Source: Tetrahymena thermophila SB210 (taxonomy: Eukaryota > Ciliophora > Oligohymenophorea > Hymenostomatida > Tetrahymenidae). From it: 64,000 nucleotides of DNA. The stretch is from the NCBI RefSeq assembly GCF_000189635.1, contig NW_002476224.1, positions 186,001 to 250,000 of the forward strand, written 5' to 3'. The notes under the pieces are model-generated. The model was not told the origin of the DNA and searched no databases. It worked only from the letters and a program-made list of their open reading frames with translations. The translations under genes and the position numbers were made by a program. How positions within the stretch are numbered: position 1 is the first letter of the stretch; each line of letters opens with the position of its first letter. Below are positions 41,920 through 54,180 of the stretch, piece by piece.

Positions 41920-44900
41920 ATGTAGAATTTTAAAGTAGAACAAATATCTTAATTTATCTAAAAATATTTTATTTAGTTACTTTTTATATCTACCTCTCTA
42001 CTTTATTTGATCCTTGAGATATACTCTGTTACTAAATTGTAGTAGTAAACAGGTTGGATGCTTGTTATCATTATTTTCATCTTATTAACTAACTTAATTC
42101 AATTCTATCTAATTCGCAAGCAAGGGAAAGAATAGGCATTATTCATTTTTTATATTTTAAATCTTTGCGCAATTACTGAATACTTTGTTTAGAGCTAAGG
42201 AAAATATTACTGCCTTTACTTTACGATATGCTTGGCTATTTAAAAAATATTTATAGAGTTTAAAAAGCAATTTAATCATATCTTTATCATATGTACTAAT
42301 GCATTAATATTATTATATATCCTTCTAAGGATCAATATTGCAATGAAATGTTTAGAAATATAAGATTTAATACAATAGCTCTAGTTTGCATAAATATCTA
42401 TTTTTATATTCGTCATTCCAATAGAATTAAATACTACGAAACAGAAACATAGAGTTATAGAAATCCTATAACTGAATGGATAAAGCTACAGCTAACAAAA
42501 AGATGTAGAAAACAATTAAAGTTTAAATGAAGAAGATAGTAAATGCTAGAATAGCAAAATATTCAAGCTATAAAATAATAATTAGAAGATTAATATAAAC
42601 ACCAAGTTTTTGAATATTTAAAAACTACTTTAGGATGATATTAGATTTAAAAATGATTAGACTCTCAATAAATTAATAGGTTTGAATAGTAATAATATTA
42701 ATTTATTTCCGAATTAGCATTGTTTGCTTAATAACACCAGCTTAATAGAAAGCAATTAATTACATTATACTAATATTACTCCTCACTCTTTTATAGGTTA
42801 CGAGAAAAAATCTTATAATAAAATACTTAACTTAATAGAAGAAGTATCTGATAACATATCTCTTGGAGTCGCAATTTTCAATTCTTATAAAGAACTTATT
42901 TATACAAATAACACTATAACACAACATTTTATTAAAGTTAATACTTAAAAAACATCCATTAAATAATAGTTACTTTTGTATTCCTTAGATAACAAAAATG
43001 TCTCTTCTTTAGCCCTAAAAGTAAATAGCTAAAAGCAAAGCAAGATAGATGGTGGAATCAATAGATCTACTACAATGGGACCATCAATTAGGTTAATTTA
43101 AAATAGCAGCTAAGTTATAAAATAATTTATAAACTCTAATTATTATGAAAATTATGAATTCTAACATGGATAAAGTGACAAATTAAAAAAATCATTAGCA
43201 GATTTAGAAGATAAAAATCTTAATAAAAATAGTAGTAAGAAGAAAACTACTTTCACCTTATCTAATGAAAATTTTGAAGTAATTAATTAATAAAATTAAA
43301 AACTTAATCACTTTATGAAAAAATAATTTTTTTTTCACAGCAATTATATCAATTTTAATTATTCCATTTAAAATTATATCAATTTTAATTAATCCATTTA
43401 AAATTAATTATAACAAATTTAATTAATATAAAAATTTTAATCATTCTATTTTACAATTAATAAATTAATATTTTAATTTATTTATAGCAATAGAAGACTA
43501 ACTCTATCTTTTATCAAGATACTGATATCAGAAGATCAAACTTGCTGACATCTAATAAAAGTATTTTTGTAAAAGGAAGCTCCCTAAGTAAAGTCAACTT
43601 AAATAAAAACAATAAAATCAGAGAAAAGCTAAATTCGGGTTTATGCACTCTTGGAGAATTAGTATAAATAATTACTGATCTAAATAATTATAGAAACGAA
43701 AATATATATAAGAGTGCTTAGGTTCTTTAGCATCCTTCCAAGTTGTAGCCTTTTGCTTTTAAGCGTGGAAAAAGTTAAGAAGACATATATTAGAACGAAA
43801 ACTCTAGGCAAAGTATATAACAATCAAAACATGATAATACAAGCAATTTAAACGCAGCAGATTGCATCAATAGCTATCAAAGTTTTCAGTAAACCGACAA
43901 TTTTATGATAACCAAAATAGATTATCACATTCAGGCTAATGAAGTTATAGTAACAACGAAAAACAAATAAAATGAAAAAATATTAATAAAATTTAAAGCT
44001 TATTACATTAAAGAATAGTAATCTACCACAAATACCTCTAATCTAAATTAGCCTAATATTGAAATTAGCTCTTATAATAACAATTAGTTTGATGAAATTA
44101 ATTCTGAGTAAAACATTTAAGATGAAGAACAAGAGTACGAAGAATCAAAATAGCAATAATAGCTTACATCTAGTAACATAATAGTGATAGTAGAATTCAT
44201 TAAAAATATTTTATTTGGATATGATTTGGACAACGAAGACACTAAAGATGAAATCAATAATTATAAAAAGAAGATTCTGTCATCTGTATCTCATGAACTA
44301 AAGACTCCTCTGAATTGCAGCATTTAACTATTAGATTTGCTTTATTAATCTGATACAATTGATGAAATTTAAAAAAAAATGTTTATCGAACCAGCTCTCA
44401 ATTCTAATTAGCTATTGCTCTGCATGATAAATGATATTTTAGATTTTGCTCTTATTGAAAAGGGAGAACTCAAATTGACTTTCAAATCATTCAGCATAAT
44501 TGATTTAATCAGAGAATGTATAAGCTACTTTATTATCCAAGCTGCCTCTAAAGAAATTTAGATTGAACTAAATTTTGACTAAAATATTCCCTAAATTATT
44601 CATTCTGATGAAATGCGAGTTAAATAAGTAGTAATTAGCTTGCTTAGCAATGCCATTAAGTTTACTCAGTATGGAAGTATTTCGATTAATGTTGATTGCA
44701 TTCTTTTACATAATCCTCCTTAGGCAGCTACAGAAATAATTAAAGTTACAGTATCAGACACTGGTTGTGGGATAGAATAATAAGTTCTAAAAAATATTTT
44801 TGATGGCTTAAAATACAGACAAGATTCTCCATAGCAAAGCTATAATTTTTACATGGATTCAACAAAAAAGAGGAGTATTTCAAACAGTAAAGAATAGTAG

Positions 44901-46670
44901 AGAAAGCTCAACACAGAAGGAGTAGGCTTAGGACTTACAATTGCAAACAATATTGCCAAAGGGTTAGGAGGTAACAGAAAAATTGAGGTTTAGAGCTAGC
45001 TAGGAAAAGGTTCTACATTTAGTTTTTACATTGTCAACAGATCTTAAAAATCTAAAGGCTGTGAAATAAATAATTACAAGTTTATGAGCTAATCTTTTTC
45101 ACAGTGGAGATCATTTTAATCTAAAGAAATAAGCGAACAAATCTCGTTGAATGACAACTATAATTCTTCATATAATAAATCAGAGGATATAAGCAATCAC
45201 GCATATTCTAATGGTATAATAACAAATAATTTAAATTGTAAATAAATTAATCATAGAATCTCATTATCAGTTTCATGTAACAACATTGAAAATTCTAACA
45301 AAAATTTAGATTTTAATGAGATTCAAGTAGAGATTAATGATAGCTAGTAAATTTAAGCTAAATCACCATTTAAAGTAAATAAACCAAGAAATCTATTTTT
45401 CTAAAACTAACAATTATCGGGTAAGTTCTTAAATACTAATGAAACTTTACAATAAAGCATAAATAATTAACTTATATAAGAAGATTCGTGCGAAATTATG
45501 AGTGACATGAATTCTCATAAACATATTTCTATTCCAAATTAACCTATTATTCCCACTTTTTTTTCTCATTATTATTAATCTTCATTATTACAAAATAATA
45601 ACACAGATTTAAGTTTAAAAAGCCTAGCTGAAGGATAATTTAGTTAGCAAGATTGTTACCCTCAGAATTCTAACAATCAAGTCCGCATCAAAGATTTAGA
45701 ATTGCAGTAAATGCAAAATAATTTCCAAATTTTCCTAAAAAACACAAGGTAACTTTATTATCTATTGAATTTTATATTTTTAATATTCTTCACCATAAAT
45801 AAAAGGACATCTTTTTCAATATAAAAAATTAATTAAAATTCAATGGATTTAACAAATTATGCTGAGAACTTAAAATTAAATAACTAAGGATCCTAATACA
45901 AGTAAGACTGTAATAATGCAACAAATAATTTGAAGATTAATAAAACTAATTACCAATAGTCAATAACAAGTTTGAAACAAATAGGAGGTATATCGTGCAA
46001 AGTTATACCTTCCTAAAACTCGAATTAAAACTTATAAAGGGCCCCTAAAAATAGTTCAATTAGCAATCTTGATTAAAATATATACAATAATAATATTAAT
46101 AATAATAATTTTATTGAAAATAACAATTAAAAAAGTATCCAAATTGACTTGAATAATGGTAACAACAATAATAATAATAAACCAATAAAAAAAGAAGATA
46201 CATAATAAATGAAAAATGTTAAAAGCTTACTAAAAGAAAAAAATTAAAAAAAAACCTGTGGATGTAGTAACATTCTGATAGTTGATGACAACCAGTTTAA
46301 TCTTCATGCCTTACAATTAAAACTAAAAAATTATGATTTTATAATTGAAGTAGCAAATAGCGGCATTGAAGCAATCAGTAAAGTGTAAGAAAAGTTTGAG
46401 AAATCTAACTGTTGTAAACAGCATAGACTAATTTTTATGGATATTGATATGCCAATTAAAAATGGATACTAAACAACTAAAGAAATAATAAATTTTTATA
46501 ATAATTAAAAAGTCAAACCAACAATAATATCTGCATGTACTGCATATATTTAAGAAAGCGAAGTAAAATAAGCCAAAGAATCAGGTATGAAGTATTATAT
46601 TACAAAACCAGTTGCCACAGAGTAGTTAGAGGAAGTCTTATTTAAAGTATTTTTATAAAAAAAGCTATGA
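41920..46670 (+). CDS. Membrane-bound hybrid histidine kinase / response regulator
   Basis: Second hybrid kinase: three exons (introns 43279-43487 and 45749-45805) leave 1495 codons, 1494 residues. Start MQNFKVEQISQ leads directly into about six hydrophobic helices (~14-174), with no long N-terminal extension. A PAS-like start (NISLGVAIFNSYKELIYTNN, ~313) is interrupted by a polar stretch of ~270 residues before strand-like segments resume (~604-690). HisKA has SVSHELKTPLNC (~718) and NDILDF (~765). The ATPase shows LLSNAIKFT, DTGCGI and GVGLGL. A ~420-residue N/Q/S-rich linker leads to the receiver, with ILIVDDNQFN (~1362), phospho-acceptor MDIDMP (~1417) and TKPVA (~1472). All catalytic His, Asp and Lys residues are intact. 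It should act as a membrane sensor with internal phosphorelay; no separate HPt gene is present in the window. Confidence 0.93.
43342..43401. repeat. 30-bp tandem duplication inside an intron
   Basis: Two adjacent 30-base copies (43342-43371 and 43372-43401), starting aattatatcaattttaatta, differ at one position. A decayed third copy may follow. They lie within intron 43279-43487 of the hybrid kinase and roughly explain why this intron is longer than its 57-bp neighbour. Confidence 0.85.
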
Positions 46671-47328
46671 AATCTAAAAATAATTATTAAACAATCTAAT
46701 CTTTAAAAAATTTTAAAATACAAATAAAATTAATTAATTATAAAGAATGCAATATTTTCTTAAATTTTTTTTTTTTAATTTATAACAAAATATATTTATT
46801 TATTTAATTACTTACTTACTTACCTTATTAGAGTTTTATACATTTATTCTCTTGTATTTAAATTCATTTAATGTTTTAAATTAAAATTAATTTAAAAAAA
46901 AATTATCTTTTTATTAGGCTAATTTTCAGAATTAAAATTTAATAAAAATTAAATATATTTTAGATAAGAATCAGTGAATCAGTTTAATCAATTACTATTT
47001 TTTAATTTAATAAAAAAAATTAATTTATTATTTTTATTTCTCATAAATAAATAAATAAAATAACTTTTTTGATATTAAAATTTATAAAATACTAATTTAT
47101 AAATATGTATGTTATGACTTGTTTTATAATATTTTAATTTTATGGAATTTAATTATATGCTAACTATCTATATAAATATTTAGTTTAAATATAAAATCGT
47201 AGAGTTTATTAATGGATTTGAATAATTTTATTTTGTAGAATTTAGCTTGGTTAAATTTAAAAAGATGAAATAATCCTTTTAATTTATTTGGTTATTATTA
47301 AATTTTGTTTAAGTTTAATTAAAATATT
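46671..47328. other. Convergent 3' spacer
   Basis: AT-rich spacer between the converging ends of the hybrid kinase (+) and the large minus-strand gene ending at 47329. It presumably holds both 3' untranslated regions. I see no gene or clear terminator structure. Confidence 0.6.
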
Positions 47329-50300
47329 TCAATTTTTGTTTTATTTTTAAGGATTTTCTTCTTTTTTGAATAGCAAATATTGACTTAAAAAGTTAATTAG
47401 ATGAATGTATTAGCTTTTGCTTACCTATTTATCTTCGAAATATGCTGATATTCCTTTTATCCAGAAAGAAATCATGAATTCATTTACAACATAATGCATC
47501 AAACAAGGCTCGCTATCCATGAGAGAATAGTAGTCTTGCTTATTTAAACATAGTTTTATAAATATTTCTAAGAATTTGAAATCTTGAGCTTTTGAATCCA
47601 TTTGTGTTAAATTGTATTTTTATATCCAATTAGATAAGAATGGGAAAATATTAGAAAAGAATGTTTCTGAATCTTCATTTATTATTTAAAAGAAATTGTA
47701 AGTAACACCTGCTCTTATACGTAACTTAGAAATACGAATCTATAGATCTAAAATTGATTTACTATCTGTTTCTTTCAACTCCTCTAATAAGAATTTTTGT
47801 AAATGATCGAAAAATCTATCGTTAAGAGAGAATTTAAGGCGCTGTTAATTTGCTTAATAAAAATTCTAATATGGAACATTTTTGTAAAGTACAGGCAAGA
47901 GTGTGGCAAGAAAAATTTAGTTATCAGCTGGATTGGGATTTCTAAAATAATTGCAAAGCTCGTAACTTTTCATCATAGATTGTCCTAATTCTTTCAATCT
48001 CTTTTCAAATGGATTATCAAAGAATTCAGAACGAATATTTTCAAAGCTTAAAATTACTTAGTTTCTCAGTTTTGGATCCAACTTAATTGTGTTAAGGGTG
48101 TCCCAAAAAATTTTTTTAATTGAAAAAAAGTCATAGTGGCTTAATGAATGTTTATACTGCTTAAAAATACCGATTTGCATTTAAATAGTCTCTCTATCTT
48201 CATTTATTAAGGCACAGAAAAAGGGCATAAGATACTTGTCTATTAAATTATCATCATCTTCTTCAACGTAACTCATTTTGCTTGCATTATTTATATAGTT
48301 ATTAAACGTCTTTACACCAGCAACTAGGAGCAGTCTTAATCTAACAAATCCTCCTAATTTATCTATCAACGTTTAAGGGAGTATATATTTTTCTACATTA
48401 CTCTAAATCTTTTTAAAAAATCTATCCAAACCTTGTTTGATATACGATTATTCATCATTTTCTCCATTATAGCTTTCTTATGATTTTCTTTATTAAAGTG
48501 GCTATTTTTATAGTTCTTATTCAACGTTATCAATATGAAATTCCTCTATACTTGATTATTTTTTTATTTCTTTTGATTATTTCTGCAAACAATTTACTAT
48601 TACATCAATTACTTATTTCATTATTTCTTCTGGGATTTTTTATCCAAATTTAAACTGAGTACTCTCTGACTCAACAACTGAATTACATGGAATGTTTATG
48701 AGACTTATTCTATCGTTTGCTCTGTTGTTTTATGCTAATTTTATATAATATTCCTTTTTGAATTCATCAAACATATCATCTATGCAAAATTAAATAAAGC
48801 TCATCATAAAAAACACAAATTGTTCTTAATCCATAAGACAATTTCTTAAAATGTTTTTAAAAACTCTAGGCCTATCTCTCAAAAATTATTCTAAACCTTA
48901 TCTTATATAAATCTTTTTTTATTGCAAATAATCTACAAAATTAGTTTCTTTGGCAAGCTCCTTTTCACATGTTTCAACATGTTAAGCTTTTTATTGTTAT
49001 GATATTAATTCATCACTATCTATATCAAAGTTTTAATGGCTCCCAATAGATTTTAGAGTTAATGATCCTTTATTGAAATCAGTTTTTTATTTTTTAATTT
49101 TGAATTGAGTAAATGTGGCTTAAGGTGATTAAAATCGGAAATCCCCATTATTATTTATAGCTATATTTGTAATAGTATTTTATAGTTTTGAGGGAATCTA
49201 TATTAACTATTAGGATCCTCTTTATGGAGATACCTGATTTTGTAATGGTAAGTTAGTTATACTAGGATTTTGGCGATGTTTAATTATTTCAGAAACATCT
49301 GTAACAATTATAGCTTAAGATTAAGCTTTTCTACCTTTGTTCTAAAATTTATTTGATTAGGGTGATGAAAATCTGTTATTCATATTTTCCTTAATTAAAT
49401 CTACAAATTACTAGTTTTATTTATTTTCGTGTTAAAAATTTTCTTCCTGCTGCTTTAACTTTTGTTATTAAATTATTTGGTTCCTCTCCTAAACCAATTC
49501 CATTATTCTTAAGGAATCTGATTTATGCTTAAAGAAGGAAGAAAGGCTATTAACACTTGAGAACTATTTTTTTCTCTAAGCTTTATCTTCTTGCGAACCA
49601 ATGCTATTATTTGTGCTTTATGCACCTTTATATTCTTCTTAATAATGATAGTTTTATTTATGTTCTCTGGAGAATCTTAACTCATCCTTATTTTGCAATT
49701 TTTAGAAATCATCTAAATCTTTCTTAGAAGCTGGAAACATTAATGGAGGAAGCTCTATTTTGCCATTAGAAGAGTCAGGAGCTTCTTGCTTTTTCGACCT
49801 CAAACTAAATTCTTCTAAACTGACTTAATCTTTATCTTTTAAGAATATGTTATGCATAATGCTTTTTTTCTAAGTATTATCAAAGTATTTAGTGCTATTC
49901 AAGCTGTTAGCCTAATGATAATTTCTTAATGTACTAGATCCAGGTGTCCCATCTGATGATGAAAATTCAAATTAGTTAGGTTTATCATACAATTGCTATT
50001 GTTTTTAAATAATCCGATTTAAATAATTTTTATAAGCTGTATTTGCAGCAGAAGATCCAGCATTATTCTTTTTATGTTCATTATCAGATGGATTTTTGGC
50101 TGTTTATAATTGAGTAGATTAGTTACCTTAGTTTTAGTTTTACATTTATTCAATTTCACTGTAGATCTTTTTTTATGGAGTACAATTCAATGAAAAAATT
50201 TTTCCATTATTTTCTTTTGGATTTTTAGAACCTATAAAACTTGACATCTACTACTTTAATGGATTTAAAATATCTTAGCTTTGTAACTAAGATATTTAGA

Positions 50301-51352
50301 AAGAATTTTGCATATTAGGCAATTATATATCTCTTGAAGATATGCATTTTCGACCATAAGCGTTATTTTGTCCATTGATTTATTATTTAGATGTATTTTT
50401 TTCTGCAAAAGACTTTTTTAAGTTGTTTTCCATTTGGTCATTGATACAAAAATTAGAAGCATTACTTAAAGTATCTTAATTTAAATTTGATTGATATCTT
50501 CTGTTTTTAATTGCTTCAGTCGATTTTCTCATCCCATTTTATAATTATTGCAGCTTAGGCTTCTCTTTTTCTTCTTAGCTATCGTTCTACTATTCTTCTA
50601 TTATTTATTTATTAATTTATATTATAAATATATTATTATATATTATAACATCACTAAAACCATACAAAAAAATATTAATAATTGAAAAAAAAACCCTTTT
50701 ATATAAATACTATTCTTATATTGTTATTTTCTCAAAAATAGGATTGTGGCTTATTAAAAAAGAATAAAAATTAATAAAAGTTATTTGGTAATTAGTTAAC
50801 AAATTCTTGATGTTAAAAATTCCATGAAAGTTAATTAATAAATTATATATATATATATTAATTACCCTTTTCCTTAAATATGAAGCGTATTGAGGAAGTT
50901 GGTAATGCAGTGGAATTGTTTGGCGATTCAAATTAGTTTTTAAAATTATTTTATAGCTAATCTCTTAGTATCTTAAATTATTATATGGCATGATTTGTAT
51001 CTTCATTTTTCATCTTAAAATTTGTGCTAGTTCTAGCATTTGAGTTTAATATATCATATTAGTGTGAATGTTTTAAGTTTTGACTATTAATCTCAGGTCC
51101 TTCTATCACCATTTTTTTTACTGAAAATGTCCTAGTTTCTTTCCTTTTAATATTATCTATCTTTTTTGGAAGTGAAACGCTTTAGGGTACTTTTTTGTTT
51201 ACAGGAGACAATATTTGATTCTATTCGATTTAATCAATCATAGCATTTAAATTAGAGCTACTCCTACCTTTTCCAGTAGGAATATTGACTAAACTTATTG
51301 GTATATTTAACTATGAAAAATACCTTTCTTATCTGTTTGATTCAGGATTCAT
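47329..51352 (-). CDS. Large Q/N-rich protein with helical C-terminal repeats, unrecognised
   Basis: With intron 50598-50865 removed (joining IRFIFKEK to EEQQNDSQEE), the frame from ATG 51352 (MNPESNRQ) is 1252 codons ending in TGA. The same frame stays open upstream to 51547, so the true start is probably further 5' (see 51665-51832). The first ~700 residues are disordered, rich in Q, N, S and K. The C-terminal ~550 residues are helical. Three spaced segments look alike: HSLSHYDFFSIKKIFWDTL, LKFSLNDRFFDHLQKFLLEEL and KQVSKSQYIHLINFLSQYLL, pointing to internal repeats. The stretch from TLIDKLGG to FFCAL resembles a truncated-globin layout, but the proximal His is not where it should be. Function unknown; MIF4G/HEAT-like folds are alternatives. 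No membrane span. Confidence 0.78.
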
Positions 51353-51664
51353 CTAGGATAACTATTATTTATAACTAAGCGAATTTAATTTCTCCAGTTT
51401 TGTATTAAATTTTTTTCTTCTTTCTTTATTCTTACTTTGATGCTACGACTCTAACTAATTTAATTATGCCTTAATTCTAAGTTTTGATTGGATCCTTTTT
51501 TTTTTAGAAAAATTATTTAATTAATCAATAGGCTTTTTAGTAGTTTTTCAAAATTTTAACTAAATTAATTTGATAATTGATTTATTTCATAGTTTCTTTA
51601 AAAATAATTACATAAAAAATTAGTATAAAAAACTAAGGTCTATTTATCTATCAATCTCAGTGTT

Positions 51665-51832
51665 TCATATAATTAATTAATAGGTTTCTTTTTCCTTCAG
51701 TAAATTTTCAATTAATTTAGTGTGCCTTTACTGGCGATTTAATAACTAATTTATTATTTCAGCCATCAATATTTGTTCGCCTTAAGATAAACTTTTTAAA
51801 TTTTATAATGGCATGCTTACTTAAGATTACAT
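51665..51832 (-). other. Probable 5' coding exon of the large gene
   Basis: The frame from ATG at 51832 reads MQSQVSMPLQNLKS and goes on as a hydrophilic helical segment (ILMAEIINQLLNRQQRH, then NLLKEKETYQ) that looks coding and coiled-coil-like. It closes at TGA 51665-51667. It lies just upstream of the open frame that begins near 51547, so it is likely the first exon of the gene at 47329. I could not find a canonical donor that joins them in frame, so a splice, an indel or a separate 55-residue peptide all remain possible. Confidence 0.4.
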
Positions 51833-52102
51833 ATTTTTTAATTGAATAAGGCTTAATAAATTAATAATTTCTTTAAAAAGTTATGTTATTCTTTTATAAA
51901 ACCTCGTTATTTGAAAACTTTAAAGTAAAATTTTATTTTCACATATATTATTGTAAGCTAAGTAAATAAATTATAAACATCTTAAAACCATACAAATCAT
52001 TTTATGAAATTTAATTATGTTGAGTTAAATATTCCATTTAATTATTTAATAATTTTTAATCATATTTAGATAATCCTTAACAACTTTTTAGAAAATATTC
52101 TT

Positions 52103-53908
52103 TCAAAATAATGCCTCATTAGGACTATAATTTTTTGGTAATAAATGAGATACTTATTATTACTTCATCCAAGGATAGTTGCCCTTTTACAAGAAATTAA
52201 TTGAGATAGGAACATATAAGTCCTTTATGTATTTGTTAAATTCTTCATCTAATTGCATTCCTGCTAATTCAGAAAGCTATTTAGAGTATTCTATTTCATT
52301 TAATCCAACAAAATAACAGACTTTGAAATAATCTCTTCCATCTACAAACTTTGACTATGATTACTTGAAATCTTCTTAGTAATCTCTTAACATATCCTCT
52401 TTAGAAGGCAAAGTTATTAATTTATCTATAAATCTTTAAGCAATTATCGCCTATCTTTCAAACATTTGCTATATTGAAATTGTATTGTAAGTCAAACCTA
52501 AAAATATTAAATCAGGTTCTTTAACACTAAACATTCTTTTATAAAGTGGACCGCAACTATTTTTTCTTTCATTTTCTGGTACCAACTCTATAAGATTATC
52601 ATTAGAGTTTTCCAAAAAAGGAAAACTATATTGATATCCTGTGGCATATAATAAGACGTCAACATCATCAATCTTTTCACCTGATTCTAAAATTAAAGAT
52701 TTCTCATCTACAATTTTTTATATATAGGTTGATGACAGACAAAGCTTTTAGCAATTTATTTCTTCTTTGTAAGCTTCTGATTATTTTAATCTATCAATAG
52801 CCATTTGATTTCCTATCACAGTAATTTTTTTTGGCTACTACTACAATTCTGTTTACTTTAATATAATGCAAATCAAATCATGCGCAGACATACTTGTGCC
52901 ATAAATCACAATGTGTTTGTCTGTAAATTTTTTGAGATGTTTCTATCTGAAGTAATGAGTGTGAATTTATTCTCCCTTAAAAAGTGATATATCACCTATT
53001 TTAGGGTAATTCGGAACCTAATTAACAATATAAAATGTTTTAATCTCCTTTATTCATTAACTAAAAAATGTATATCATTTCATTCAGACATCTGAAAGTA
53101 AAATATTTTAATTAAAAAAATTCATAAAAATGGAAAAGCTAATATTTTTTTGCATTTTTAAGGTTAATTAAAAATTAAGATAATCATTTATTTATTTAAT
53201 TAATTCTTTAATCAAAATAATAAAAGAAATTTATAAGTAAAACTTTTAATTCTACTTATCAAAAACTTAAGAATTTATCAAAATATCTCAATTTAATATC
53301 TTTTATATTTAATTAAAATAAACTTATACAGAATAATGGCCTGTTGCTACAATGACGTTATCAGCTTGAAGGAATCTTATGTTTTCCTTATAATTTTATG
53401 CATCCTTTATTTCAACTAAGAACTTTTTATTTAAAGTAAAACCTACTTTCTCTATCTCTTCAGTGCTTAAATTCTTGACTAATTTAACTGATGAAACAAA
53501 AGTTTTGAAAACCATGTATTACTTAAGATTGTGGTATGCACAATAGTCTTACAAATATTAATAGAACTCCTCAGCTTTCATAAATTCCTAATATTCTTGT
53601 TTGCAAGGAAATCCCTTAAAAGTCATTAGATACTTTGGTATGTTTGCTTGGAGATTTTCATAAAGAGAGCTAGGTAAAACTCCGTAGTGGTGAAAAAATG
53701 AATTCTATTGGAGATTTGGATAGTCTTCTTCATTTTAATTATCAAAGTGCCACTGTCCACCTATATCTTCTCTATTATCTATACAAATCACATTATTATT
53801 TTCCTTTAAATATTTTGTTGCTAGAATTCCGCAAGGCCCGCTTCCTATAATTATAGTACTGTTTTGGCTATAATTTTACTAATACACTTCTACTCTGTTT
53901 TAATTCAT
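52103..53908 (-). CDS. Flavin-containing monooxygenase-like protein, copy 1
   Basis: Class B flavoprotein monooxygenase family: FAD and NADPH-dependent oxygenation of soft nucleophiles (N or S). Two exons, intron 53018-53329, 497 residues. The start MNQNRVEVYQ precedes the FAD fingerprint GSGPCG (~21-26), then IGGQWHF. The splice joins GHYS to VPNYP, a conserved family position. The FMO signature FxGxxxHxxx(Y/F) is intact as FKGEQIHTHYF. The NADPH loop is YGTSMSAHD, and the late ATG motif is YATGYQYSFPF. There is no C-terminal membrane anchor, so it is probably soluble. It is first of four head-to-tail copies and is closest to the copy at 54181. The normal substrate cannot be inferred. Confidence 0.92.
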
Positions 53909-54180
53909 TTTTTATGCAAGCAAATAAAAATTGATTGATTAAATTATTTAATTAATTAATTAATTAAAAACAAATTTAAGTAAATGATTGATAGTTTTTA
54001 AGGTTATTTTTTTCACCTATTTTTTAATCTTTTACACAACAACATTTTTTGGAATTTGGAATTTAAACCAACAAAATTTTCTAATTAAAAAAAAAATAGT
54101 AAGCAGATTTCAAAATATATGAATATTTAATTAAAAACTAATGATGATTTTTTATATTTATATGATTTTATATATTCGAT

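Noticed and set aside
50716-50931. 71-codon minus-strand frame
   Set aside because: It overlaps the intron 50598-50865 and reads another frame of the preceding exon of the large gene.
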